A stretch of DNA of 20,742 bases from Flavobacterium psychrophilum (GCA_945862065.1 CAMAWT010000028.1:1-20742), one strand, 5' to 3'; shown: positions 7,571-15,558, counted from the first letter of the stretch. A program made the numbers and translations. Notes: generated from the sequence alone by a model not told the origin.

Positions 7571-7729
7571 ATGGGGAAATTTGGATTTTCATTTTCATTA
7601 AATAGACTTTTAGGAATTACGTCTGCTAAGCAAAGTTTTGCTAGAAAAACTGGTGTTCCTACAACTAAAGGAGGTGTAGAACGAAAATTAGGCAGTTTCA
7701 TTATTAAATCATTGTTCGGTAAAAAGTAA
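7571..7729 (+). CDS. Small 52-aa basic Gly-rich protein between TerY genes
   Basis: The ATG at 7571 opens a 52-codon frame ending in TAA at 7727-7729, one base before the next TerY start. The product begins MGKFGFSFSLNRLLG and ends IIKSLFGKK. It is strongly basic (many Lys/Arg, one Glu) with no transmembrane segment. The tight fit between two operon genes and the A-rich leader support a real gene. No family is recognised. An RNA-, DNA- or phospholipid-binding role is possible from charge alone, but I cannot assign one. Confidence 0.7.
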   Translation: MGKFGFSFSLNRLLGITSAKQSFARKTGVPTTKGGVERKLGSFIIKSLFGKK

Positions 7730-7730
7730 T

Positions 7731-8366
7731 ATGAGAAGACTACCAGTATATTTTTTGTTAGATACATCAGGCTCGATGCGTGGCGAACCCATTCAAGCGT
7801 TGAATAATGCTTTGAGTGGTATGGTTAACACATTGCGTTCTGATGCACAAGCTTTGGACTCTCTTTGGATAAGTATTGTAACTTATGATAGAGAAGTAAA
7901 AGAAATTGCACCATTAACGGAATTGGTTAGTTTCCAACTTCCAGAAATAACGTGTCCACAAAGTGGCCCCACTAATACAGGTGCTGGATTAGAATATATA
8001 ATTCAACAAGTAAAAAAAGACGTAATAAAAGGTTCATCTACTCAAAAAGGAGATTGGAAACCTTTACTATTTGTGTTTACCGATGGAAAGCCTTCAGATA
8101 TGCCTTTGTATAGAGAAAAAATCACTGAGATTAAGAATTTAAACTTTGGTGCAGTTGTAGGTTGTGCAGCAGGACCTAAAGCAGATGATGTTATTCTCAA
8201 AGAATTAACAGATAACGTTGTTCATTTGGATTCGGCAGATAGTCAAACTTTGAAATCATTTTTCAAATGGGTTTCAGAAACGATTGAACAGGGTAATAAA
8301 AGTCAAGGTACGGGAGAGAGTATAACATTACCACCTCCACCAAGTGAAATAACTGTTGTGATATGA
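7731..8366 (+). CDS. terY: TerY-type vWA domain protein 2
   Basis: This 211-aa protein is paralogous to the vWA protein at 6921. The start is MRRLPVYFLL, the MIDAS DTSGS is at 11-15, FVFTDGKPSDM carries the second acidic cluster, and VGCAAGPKADD and HLDSADSQTLKSFFKWV follow. It ends LPPPPSEITVVI, matching the tail of TerY 1. Having two short TerY proteins plus a third, longer one is typical of Ter loci with a TerY-P triad. The stop overlaps the ATG of the following small membrane protein (ATGA). Confidence 0.93.
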   Translation: MRRLPVYFLLDTSGSMRGEPIQALNNALSGMVNTLRSDAQALDSLWISIVTYDREVKEIAPLTELVSFQLPEITCPQSGPTNTGAGLEYIIQQVKKDVIKGSSTQKGDWKPLLFVFTDGKPSDMPLYREKITEIKNLNFGAVVGCAAGPKADDVILKELTDNVVHLDSADSQTLKSFFKWVSETIEQGNKSQGTGESITLPPPPSEITVVI

Positions 8367-8617
8367 TAAAATTAATTCCTATTTTAATAAATATTTTAAT
8401 TGTTGGATTATTTTTATATTCAAAATTATTACCATACAAAGACAAATTGAACCCACAATACAAAAAGATTTTCGATTTTTTCAATAGAATATTTTCTCCA
8501 ATTTTTATTTTTTTGAAAAACATTGTCAAGCCTTTTCAAGTTGGATTGGGTTTGTCTGTTGATATGTCGCAAATTGTGCTTTTAATAATTTTTTTAATGA
8601 TATTAAATTTCTTTTAA
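8363..8617 (+). CDS. Small membrane protein, possibly YGGT-like
   Basis: This 84-aa protein has two hydrophobic segments, at about residues 3-20 and 66-84. Between them is a basic, amphipathic stretch: FFNRIFSPIFIFLKNIVKPF, then a Gly/Asp turn (GLGLSVDMSQIVLL). The arrangement of a Pro-Phe turn, a Gly/Asp-Ser motif and a final helix resembles the YGGT family of small membrane proteins. It is coupled to TerY 2 by an ATGA overlap and lies 1 nt from the macrodomain gene. It may anchor the TerY complex at the membrane; that is inference. Confidence 0.6.
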   Translation: MIKLIPILINILIVGLFLYSKLLPYKDKLNPQYKKIFDFFNRIFSPIFIFLKNIVKPFQVGLGLSVDMSQIVLLIIFLMILNFF

Positions 8618-8618
8618 T

Positions 8619-9128
8619 ATGAGGATTGAATTGCATTTTGGTGATATTACAGAGTATAATGCAGATTGTATTGTAAATGCAGCTAGACCTTCGCTTTTGG
8701 GCGGTGGTGGTGTTGATGGTGCAATTCACCAAAAAGCAGGCAAAGAACTTTTAGAATTTTGCAAAACGTTGGACGGTTGTTCGGTTGGAGAAGTGAAGCT
8801 TTCACCTGCGTTCAATTTACCAAGTAAAAATATTATTCATACTGTTGGTCCAAGATATTTATTCAAAACCGAATCTGAAATGGAAGACTTAAGAAATTGC
8901 TATTTGAATTCTTTAGAATTGGCAAATAAAAACAAATTTAAAACATTAGTGTTTTCTAACATTTCAACTGGTGCATATGGTTTTCCAAAAGATTTAGCTT
9001 CAACAATTTCTTTTGAAGCAGTAACATCCTTTTTATTGGAAAATAAATTTCCTGAAAAAGTTGTTTTTTGTTGTTATGATATAGAAAATTTAGAATTGTA
9101 CATAAATTTAATGAAAGATAAAATATGA
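8619..9128 (+). CDS. Macrodomain (ADP-ribose binding) protein, MacroD/YmdB-like
   Basis: This 169-aa protein is one complete macrodomain: GDITEYNADCIVNAA at residues 8-22, GGGGVDGAIHQKAG at 28-41, HTVGPRY in the middle, and the phosphate loop ISTGAYGFPKD. These are the motifs of MacroD/YmdB proteins that bind ADP-ribose and remove it, or O-acetyl groups, from substrates. The family's NAAN motif reads NAAR here: the Asn used in catalysis (Asn25 of E. coli YmdB) is Arg23, while the catalytic Asp (YmdB Asp35) is kept as Asp33. It may therefore bind rather than hydrolyse. The ATGA overlap with TerY 3 ties it to the triad. Confidence 0.9.
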   Translation: MRIELHFGDITEYNADCIVNAARPSLLGGGGVDGAIHQKAGKELLEFCKTLDGCSVGEVKLSPAFNLPSKNIIHTVGPRYLFKTESEMEDLRNCYLNSLELANKNKFKTLVFSNISTGAYGFPKDLASTISFEAVTSFLLENKFPEKVVFCCYDIENLELYINLMKDKI

Positions 9129-10177
9129 GAAGATTACCAATATATTTCCTAATAGACATTTCAGAATCAATGGTTGGCGAACCTATTCAACAAGTTGAAG
9201 AAGGATTAGCGACTATTATTCAGGCATTAAAAACAGATCCACACGCACTTGAAACTGTTTTTGTATCTATAATTGTTTTTGCAGGTCAACCAAAAACATT
9301 AGTTCCATTGCAGGAAATAGTTAGTTTCTATCCTCCAAAATTCCCTATTGGTAGCGGTACTTCATTGAGTAAAGGTTTAGGACACTTAATGCACGAATTG
9401 AGAACTAATATTGTCAAAACCACTTATGAAGTAAAAGGCGATTGGAAACCAATTGTATTTCTATTTACCGATGGAGTACCAACGGATGATAGCAAAGCAG
9501 CTATAAATGAATGGAAACAAAACTGGCAAAGAACTGCAAATTTAATTGCAGTTTCCTTTGGAAACAATACCGATGCCCATCTACTAGGTGAATTAACAGA
9601 TACAGTATTAGAATTCAAAAATACCAATGTGCAATCCTATAAAGAATTTTTCAAATGGGTTACAGATTCTATTAAAACAAGTAGTATAAGTGTTGAAAGT
9701 AACGCAACGGGTTTTGAATTAGCAAAACTAGACGGAGTTACTATTGAAAAAATTGATTTAACAAAATCAGAACCTAACCGCCAATTTGTAGATGATAATT
9801 TTGTAGTATTGAATGGTAAATGTCAAAATACTAAAAGACCTTACCTAATGAAATACCGTAAAACAATTAAACCAACTAGTTTTTCTGGAATTGAATTAGA
9901 CACTAAAAGTTATAGATTAGTTGGAGCGTATCAAGTTGACAATTCTTATTTTGAATTGGCAGATAACACCAATTTTTCAAATAAAGTAAATACTGATGAA
10001 TTAATTGGAGGCCCAACTTGTCCGTGTTGTGGAAATCAAATTGCGTTTGCTGTTTGCGTGTGTGAAAAAATTCATTGTATAGGTGATGAAGAAATTAGCA
10101 CTTGTCCTTGGTGTGAAAATCAGGGAACTTATGGAAGTGGTGAAGGCGGTTTTGATGTAAATAGAACTCAAGGATAA
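9125..10177 (+). CDS. terY: TerY-type vWA protein 3 with C-terminal metal-binding domain
   Basis: This 350-aa protein has a vWA domain over about residues 1-190, with MIDAS DISES at 11-15 and FLFTDGVPTDDS. A linker follows, and then a TerY-C-like metal-binding domain with Cys299, Cys302, Cys313, Cys318, Cys327 and Cys330 (CPCC, CVC and CPWC clusters). It starts inside the macrodomain stop codon (ATGA) and lies 3 nt before the PP2C gene. In Ter systems this long form partners with the PP2C and kinase as the TerY-P triad. Unlike TerY 1 and 2 it lacks the PPPPSE tail, and its MIDAS has Glu in place of Gly. Confidence 0.92.
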   Translation: MRRLPIYFLIDISESMVGEPIQQVEEGLATIIQALKTDPHALETVFVSIIVFAGQPKTLVPLQEIVSFYPPKFPIGSGTSLSKGLGHLMHELRTNIVKTTYEVKGDWKPIVFLFTDGVPTDDSKAAINEWKQNWQRTANLIAVSFGNNTDAHLLGELTDTVLEFKNTNVQSYKEFFKWVTDSIKTSSISVESNATGFELAKLDGVTIEKIDLTKSEPNRQFVDDNFVVLNGKCQNTKRPYLMKYRKTIKPTSFSGIELDTKSYRLVGAYQVDNSYFELADNTNFSNKVNTDELIGGPTCPCCGNQIAFAVCVCEKIHCIGDEEISTCPWCENQGTYGSGEGGFDVNRTQG

Positions 10178-10180
10178 TTT

Positions 10181-11590
10181 ATGGAAGAAACTAAAAAATA
10201 TATTCAAGCATTTTTATCTCAAAATAAAATAGAAGTTCCACCAAGTAAATTGTCACTTTTTGATGATTTTATTGCTAAGGAGGAGAATATTAATTCAGTA
10301 AAAATAATTCAAGAAAATCAAAAAATGATTATGACAAATTGGAAATTAAAAACTCGAATTGAAGATATTCTTTTACAACCAGTTTCATTACCAAATGGAA
10401 CCGTAAATAAAAAATATGAAACAAAACTTGATTTTATAAAGTTAGGTTGGAATGATGTTATTTATTCTGAAATTAAAGATTTAGACGATTCTGGTCTTGA
10501 ATTTAATAATGAAGAAGAATTAATTTTTGGTAATCCAATAATAAGTGGGGATTTAAAAATAAAATTATTGTTTAGAATTGATGGAGAATTAGAAGATTCT
10601 ATTTTGAATGAAAAAATAATAACGATTATTATAAATCCTGATCCTAAATCTTTGTGGAAAGACATTGAAAGCGATAAAAATGATTCGTTTTGGAAAGAGG
10701 ATAATGTTGCTATTTCTAGTGTTTTTTTAGATAAAAATATAGTTATAGCTTCTAAACGCGGAAGAAGTCACGCTAATGTAGGTTCTTTTAGAGATGATGA
10801 TTTTGCATTGAAGAATATCAACGATACAGGTTGGAGTGTGTTAGCAGTTTCAGATGGTGCTGGTTCTGCAAGTTTATCAAGACAAGGTTCTAAAATGTCT
10901 TGTGATTTAGTATTATCCTATTTTGAATCAAACTTTACGGTGGAATATTTAAAAGAATTTGATGAGAACCTTTTAAATCATCATAATAAAACAGATGAAG
11001 ATTCCTCAAAAAAAATAAGCAATTTCGTTTCCGATAATCTTTCGAAAGCAGCTTGGTTTGTTAATAAAGAATTAGAGAAATTTTCAGTACAATTAGAAAG
11101 ACCATTAAAAGATTTACACGCTACTTTGATTTTCGCTTTAGTCAAAAAATATGATTTTGGATATGCAATACTAACATTTGGTGTTGGAGATTGTCCGATA
11201 GGATTATTAAACAAAGATTTAACCGAAATTAAATTAATGAACTGGTTAGATGTTGGAGAATTTGGTGGAGGAACAAGGTTTATAACTATGCCTGAGATAT
11301 TTAAAAGCGATAAATTTTATACCCGATTTGGCTTTACATTGGTTGAGGATTTCTCTTATTTAATGTTAATGACGGACGGTATTTATGACCCGAAATTTGT
11401 AGTCGAAGCCAATTTAGAAAAAATAGAAAAGTGGAATGAATTCCTTGAAGATTTAAATGGGAAAAACGAAGATAATTGTAAAGTAGATTTCAATAAAGAT
11501 AATGCAGAAATAGCAAATCAACTTTCAACTTGGATGGACTTTTGGAATCCAGGTAATCACGATGACAGAACACTTGCAATAATCTATTAG
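10181..11590 (+). CDS. PP2C-type Ser/Thr phosphatase of the TerY-P triad
   Basis: In this 469-aa protein the PP2C domain occupies about residues 185-465. Motifs: RGRSHANVGSFRDDDFA, VSDGAGSAS (Asp225, metal ligand), GVGDCPIG, LMLMTDGIYDP and the terminal HDDRTLAIIY with its metal-binding Asp. The first 180 or so residues are an N-terminal extension: a helical segment, then a beta-rich region (LKIKLLFRIDGELEDS) with no recognised domain, perhaps the part that contacts TerY. It sits between TerY 3 and the kinase, the standard triad order, and presumably reverses the kinase's phosphorylation. Confidence 0.9.
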   Translation: MEETKKYIQAFLSQNKIEVPPSKLSLFDDFIAKEENINSVKIIQENQKMIMTNWKLKTRIEDILLQPVSLPNGTVNKKYETKLDFIKLGWNDVIYSEIKDLDDSGLEFNNEEELIFGNPIISGDLKIKLLFRIDGELEDSILNEKIITIIINPDPKSLWKDIESDKNDSFWKEDNVAISSVFLDKNIVIASKRGRSHANVGSFRDDDFALKNINDTGWSVLAVSDGAGSASLSRQGSKMSCDLVLSYFESNFTVEYLKEFDENLLNHHNKTDEDSSKKISNFVSDNLSKAAWFVNKELEKFSVQLERPLKDLHATLIFALVKKYDFGYAILTFGVGDCPIGLLNKDLTEIKLMNWLDVGEFGGGTRFITMPEIFKSDKFYTRFGFTLVEDFSYLMLMTDGIYDPKFVVEANLEKIEKWNEFLEDLNGKNEDNCKVDFNKDNAEIANQLSTWMDFWNPGNHDDRTLAIIY

Positions 11591-11593
11591 ACT

Positions 11594-13105
11594 ATGAGTA
11601 CAATAACAGTAAAATCAATTAACGATTCCGCTAAAACATATCAGTTTGTAGATAATGGCGAGCCTATGCGTGGTGGTGTGAAAGATGTTTTTTTTAGTCC
11701 CGATAAAAAATATGTGGTAGCCATTTTTAGAGATAAACTAGATTTTAATCAAAAAGAAAGACTTCAAAAAATAACTAATCATTATTTACCTCAAATTCAA
11801 AATAAGGAAGCAGGTGATTATTATTTGAATGAAGTATATAGATGGCCAACAGATGTTATTGAACATAATGGGTTAACTGGAATTATTGTGCCAATATATA
11901 ATTCTAAATTTTTCTTTAAAAAAGGTTATGAAACCAGTGATTTGATTCAAGGAAACGAGAAAAATGGTAAATGGTTTGCTGGCGCAAAATTTAGAAATCC
12001 TCAATTTCCTTTAAAAGTTGCTAAATCAGAATTAGGTGATTGGTTAAGCTATTTTCAAGTATGTGTAAATTTAACTCGTGGTGTCAAAAAAATGCACGCT
12101 ATGGGATTAGCACATTCTGATTTGTCATATAATAATGTATTAATAGACCCAGTTGAAAAATCAGCTTGTATGATTGATTTAGATGGACTGGTGGTGCCTG
12201 GAATGTTTCCTGCTGAAGTAATTGGTACAGCTGAATTTATTGCTCCAGAAGTTCTTTCAACAAAACATTTAAGCAAAACAGACCCAAACAGAAAATTACC
12301 AAACAGATTAACGGATTTACACGCTCTTCCAGTGCTTATTTATATGTTTCTATTGCATAGACATCCACTAAAAGGCGGTAAAGTTCACGATTTAGACACT
12401 GAAAAAGATGACTTATTGTCAATGGGTGCAAAAGCAATGTTTATTGAACATCCAAATGACACAACCAATAGACCTAAATTAAATCAGGTTTCTAAATGGG
12501 ACTTACCTTGGGCAGATATTGCAAAACTTCCTTACTCAATTACGGGCCCGTACTTGAAAACGTTGTTTGATAAAGTTTTTATTGATGGTTTACACAATCC
12601 GATGCAAAGACCAACAGCTGAAGAATGGGAAATAGGATTACTGAAAACAACCGATTTAATGCAGAAATGCCATAATGTTTCTTGTGAACAAAAATGGTAT
12701 GTCTTTGATAATACAAATACACCTAAATGCCCATTTTGCGGTACTGCTCACAAAGGAACTTTACCTGTTTTAGATTTGTACTTTCAATTTAAAGAATCGG
12801 TTTGGAAACCAGAAAATCATAGATTAATGGTTTACGATAATCAATATTTGTTTCAGTGGCACGTAAATAGAAATGTAACTAGAAACGAAAAGACAACAGC
12901 AGAACAAAAAGTTCCAGTAGGTTATTTTACGTTTCATAATAATAAATGGGTTTTCGTTAATCAAAAATTAGCTTCTCTTAAAGACGTAACAGAAGACAAA
13001 GAAATAGAAATCGGTGCAATGGTAGAATTAACCGACGGTAAAAAACTTTTATTATCAAAAGAAGATGGTGGAAGAGTAGTAGTAATAACAATGGCAAATA
13101 AATAA
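11594..13105 (+). CDS. Protein kinase-like protein with zinc ribbon (TerY-P triad)
   Basis: In this 503-aa protein the kinase domain spans about residues 20-350. The catalytic loop is HSDLSYNN at 174-181 (Asp176, Asn181). The metal-binding DFG equivalent is DLDG at 195-198, and the activation segment has GTAEFIAPEV. It is followed by a zinc ribbon with Cys359, Cys364, Cys379 and Cys382 (CPFCG), then a beta-rich C-terminal domain of about 110 residues. His-Ser-Asp replaces His-Arg-Asp, so it is an RD-lacking kinase that probably needs no activation-loop phosphorylation. It closes the TerY-P triad. Confidence 0.9.
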   Translation: MSTITVKSINDSAKTYQFVDNGEPMRGGVKDVFFSPDKKYVVAIFRDKLDFNQKERLQKITNHYLPQIQNKEAGDYYLNEVYRWPTDVIEHNGLTGIIVPIYNSKFFFKKGYETSDLIQGNEKNGKWFAGAKFRNPQFPLKVAKSELGDWLSYFQVCVNLTRGVKKMHAMGLAHSDLSYNNVLIDPVEKSACMIDLDGLVVPGMFPAEVIGTAEFIAPEVLSTKHLSKTDPNRKLPNRLTDLHALPVLIYMFLLHRHPLKGGKVHDLDTEKDDLLSMGAKAMFIEHPNDTTNRPKLNQVSKWDLPWADIAKLPYSITGPYLKTLFDKVFIDGLHNPMQRPTAEEWEIGLLKTTDLMQKCHNVSCEQKWYVFDNTNTPKCPFCGTAHKGTLPVLDLYFQFKESVWKPENHRLMVYDNQYLFQWHVNRNVTRNEKTTAEQKVPVGYFTFHNNKWVFVNQKLASLKDVTEDKEIEIGAMVELTDGKKLLLSKEDGGRVVVITMANK

Positions 13106-13133
13106 AATTAAAATCAACTTTTAAATTAAACAA

Positions 13134-14144
13134 ATGAACAATCATCCAATTTTTTCAGAACATCCTTGGCTAATAGTAACTTTTGCTATAGCGGTAGTAA
13201 TAATGTTAATACTTGATTTAGGAGTATTTAATAAAAAAAGTCATTCGGTTTCCAACAAAGAAGCAATAATTTGGTCTTGTGTGTGGATTTCTTTAGCAAT
13301 GGTTTTTAGTGGATTAGTTTATAATTATGCAGGAGCAGCTAAATTTTATGAGTTTCAATCAGCCTATTGGATTGAGAAAGCGCTCTCAGTGGATAATTTG
13401 TTTGTATTCATTTTAGTGTTTAAATTTTTCGATGTAGCTAATGAAAACAAACACAAAGTATTGTTTTGGGGTATTGTCGGAGCTTTAGTTCTTCGTGCAT
13501 TATTTATTTTTTCAGGAGCATTCTTAATTGAATTGACTTATTTAAATAAACTATTAGGACTTGCAGGAGTTCAAGGCTTCAAATATGATATAAATATTAT
13601 TATGACTCTTTTCGGATTATTTTTAGTTTATGCAGGTATTAAATCCTGGTCAGCTGGTGATGAAGACGACGATGAAGATTATAATAATACTAGAGGGGCT
13701 AAACTAATTAGAAAATTCTTTAGTGTAAGTGATAAATATGTAGGGGATAAATTCTTTACTATTGAAAATGGTAAAAAATTAGCAACTCCATTATTAGTAG
13801 TTGTAGCTGTAATTGAGTTTACAGATTTACTTTTTGCCGTAGATTCTATACCTGCAATTTTTGCAATATCTAATGATCCTTTTATACTTTACACATCAAA
13901 TATATTTGCAATACTTGGTTTGAGAGCATTGTTTTTTCTTTTAGATAATTTTATCCATTTGTTCAGTAAACTAACATATGGTTTAGCATTTATACTTTCA
14001 TTTATTGGAATTAAAATGATAATTTCACCTTTCTATCATATAGAATCAGTTTACTCATTAATGGTAATTGGTGGTATTTTAGTTTTATCAGTGATTGCTT
14101 CCATTATGTTTCCTAATAAAGAAGAGGAAGAATTAGCAAAATAA
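13134..14144 (+). CDS. terC: TerC family integral membrane protein
   Basis: This 336-aa protein has about eight or nine hydrophobic segments. The two TerC hallmarks are SVDNLFVFILVF (Asp87) and EFTDLLFAVDSIPAIFAI (Asp237), acidic residues inside membrane segments that are thought to handle metal ions such as Mn2+. A cytosolic acidic loop (DEDDDEDYNN) lies mid-protein, and the C-terminus is acidic. The length is normal for the family. It comes 28 nt after the kinase gene. TerC is the membrane centre of Ter systems and docks TerD proteins. Confidence 0.95.
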   Translation: MNNHPIFSEHPWLIVTFAIAVVIMLILDLGVFNKKSHSVSNKEAIIWSCVWISLAMVFSGLVYNYAGAAKFYEFQSAYWIEKALSVDNLFVFILVFKFFDVANENKHKVLFWGIVGALVLRALFIFSGAFLIELTYLNKLLGLAGVQGFKYDINIIMTLFGLFLVYAGIKSWSAGDEDDDEDYNNTRGAKLIRKFFSVSDKYVGDKFFTIENGKKLATPLLVVVAVIEFTDLLFAVDSIPAIFAISNDPFILYTSNIFAILGLRALFFLLDNFIHLFSKLTYGLAFILSFIGIKMIISPFYHIESVYSLMVIGGILVLSVIASIMFPNKEEEELAK

Positions 14145-14161
14145 TTTTTTCAAGATAGAAA

Positions 14162-15190
14162 ATGCAGTATTCAATTGAGAGAAATAATCAAACTTTTGGT
14201 CCTTATGAATTAAGTGCAATTAAGACTTATGTTTATGAGGGTAAAATATTATTACAGGATAAGGTAATATCGGCAAATGGTGAGAATATTTCTGTTCGTG
14301 ATGTATTAAAACGCAATAATATCAAATATAAAATAAAAAACGGTAATATTTTAAGTCAAATTCAGTCCCTTGGACTGAATTTGCTTTTACCAAAAGATTC
14401 TATTTCTTTTAAAACATTAAAACAAGATAGTAAATTAATAATTATATCTCTAGTTGGTTTAGCTCCAGCTTTTTTAATAAAAATAACTGGTGCATCCATA
14501 GTAACTTTTTATGTAATCGCTTTATATTTTTCACTTATTTGGGGCTTGTTTTTTTATTCAGTTTTCAAAACATTTCAAGTTTCTATTAAAAAAACAGTCT
14601 CAATTTTCTTTACAGTACAAATTCTAATATTTTTCAGCGTTTTTGTTTTAGATATTAATCAATTCAATCCTTTTTATAAATTAATTGAAGATGGAAATCC
14701 ATTTATTAATCGGTTAATTGGTTTCATTTTTGGTGTTGGTATATTTGAAGAATTGATAAAATTAATTCCGGTATATTTTTTTATTAAATATTCTAAAGAA
14801 CCATTACTTCCCCAAACAGTTGTATTCTATGGTTTAATTTCAGGGATTGGTTTCGGTGTTTTTGAAGGTGTAGTTTACCAGATAGGAGTAAATTCAAAAT
14901 TAGATTACAACACCTCTTTTTTTATGAACATTGCAAGATTAACATCACTTCCATTTCTTCACGCTGTTTGGTCTGGAATTAGCTCATACTTTATTGCTTT
15001 CTTTTTCTTATTTCCAACTAAAAGATATGCTATGTTTTTATTAGCAATCGTTATTCCTGCAATTCTTCACGGGCTATACGATGTCTTTACTTGGTCACTA
15101 ATCGGCCTTTTTATAGCTTATTTTGGTGTTGCATTATTAATTATTTATCTGAAAAAAGCAAAAGATTTTCAATCAAAAATTACATTTTAA
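14162..15190 (+). CDS. GYF-domain PrsW-like intramembrane metalloprotease
   Basis: In this 342-aa protein, residues 1-50 (MQYSIERNNQTFGPY start) match a GYF_2-type domain, a protein-interaction module. A multi-pass membrane region from about residue 90 carries the PrsW motif set: FEELIKLIP with Glu196-Glu197, a glutamate in VFEGVVY (Glu235), HAVWSG (His267) and LHGLYDVF (His303). PrsW proteases cut membrane-bound regulators such as anti-sigma factors. No anti-sigma gene is present, so the substrate may be one of the operon's own membrane proteins. A 12-bp hairpin lies in the DNA at the junction of the two domains. Confidence 0.85.
   Translation: MQYSIERNNQTFGPYELSAIKTYVYEGKILLQDKVISANGENISVRDVLKRNNIKYKIKNGNILSQIQSLGLNLLLPKDSISFKTLKQDSKLIIISLVGLAPAFLIKITGASIVTFYVIALYFSLIWGLFFYSVFKTFQVSIKKTVSIFFTVQILIFFSVFVLDINQFNPFYKLIEDGNPFINRLIGFIFGVGIFEELIKLIPVYFFIKYSKEPLLPQTVVFYGLISGIGFGVFEGVVYQIGVNSKLDYNTSFFMNIARLTSLPFLHAVWSGISSYFIAFFFLFPTKRYAMFLLAIVIPAILHGLYDVFTWSLIGLFIAYFGVALLIIYLKKAKDFQSKITF
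14357..14383 (+). repeat. Perfect 12-bp hairpin inside the PrsW gene
   Basis: Arms 14357-14368 and 14372-14383 are perfectly complementary with a 3-nt loop. The site lies between the GYF and protease coding parts. It could slow or stop transcription, although it lacks a strong T-run. Confidence 0.6.
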
Positions 15191-15203
15191 TTCCATATAA
15201 AAA

Positions 15204-15506
15204 ATGAATAACAATTTATTAAAAGTAATCTTATCCATTCTATTATTCTTATGTCTATTAGAAATGCCTTATGGTTATTATCAATTTGTGCGTTTTACTG
15301 CAATGATAGGATTTGCTTACTTTGCTTATTTAGCAAATAACCAAAATAATAAAAATGAAATCTTTATTTATGTTGGATTAGCCTTATTATTTCAACCGTT
15401 TGTCAAAATAGCGTTAGGCAGAACCATTTGGAATACTGTTGATCTAATTGTTGGCATCGGTTTAATGTTGTCTATATTCCAAAAAAAAACCAAAGTCAAA
15501 TCATAG
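15204..15506 (+). CDS. Small membrane protein, DUF6804-like
   Basis: This 100-aa protein has three or four hydrophobic segments (residues about 5-22, 28-42, 53-65 and 78-93). Characteristic text is LLEMPYGYYQFVRF and FQPFVKIALGR, which I associate with DUF6804, a family of unknown function. It is the last gene of the same-strand run, 13 nt after PrsW. It may form part of the membrane complex with TerC or PrsW. Its role is unknown. Confidence 0.7.
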   Translation: MNNNLLKVILSILLFLCLLEMPYGYYQFVRFTAMIGFAYFAYLANNQNNKNEIFIYVGLALLFQPFVKIALGRTIWNTVDLIVGIGLMLSIFQKKTKVKS

Positions 15507-15558
15507 CTATTATCTCATTAAGCTGCACAAAATCATAGTTTCCTTCATTTCGTTAATT
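15496..15558 (-). pseudogene. Relic of a gene 3' end (copy 1)
   Basis: Read on the minus strand, this gives FVQLNEIIAMI then a stop inside the 3' end of the small membrane gene. It shares a 14-bp block (15521-15534) and a 16-bp block (15543-15558) with copy 2 at 16743-16835. There is no open frame upstream of it, so only the tail survives. Confidence 0.5.

Larger units (their letters stand above)
2135..15506 (+). other. Nineteen-gene Ter stress-response operon
   Basis: All genes read in the same direction. Several overlap by ATGA or are separated by 1-17 nt, and the largest gaps are 28 nt (before 4991 and before 13134). I see no internal terminator. TerD, TerY, TerC, PP2C, kinase, HAD and PRTase genes together are the hallmark of Ter systems as defined by comparative genomics. 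The compact layout implies co-transcription, although internal promoters cannot be excluded. Confidence 0.75.
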
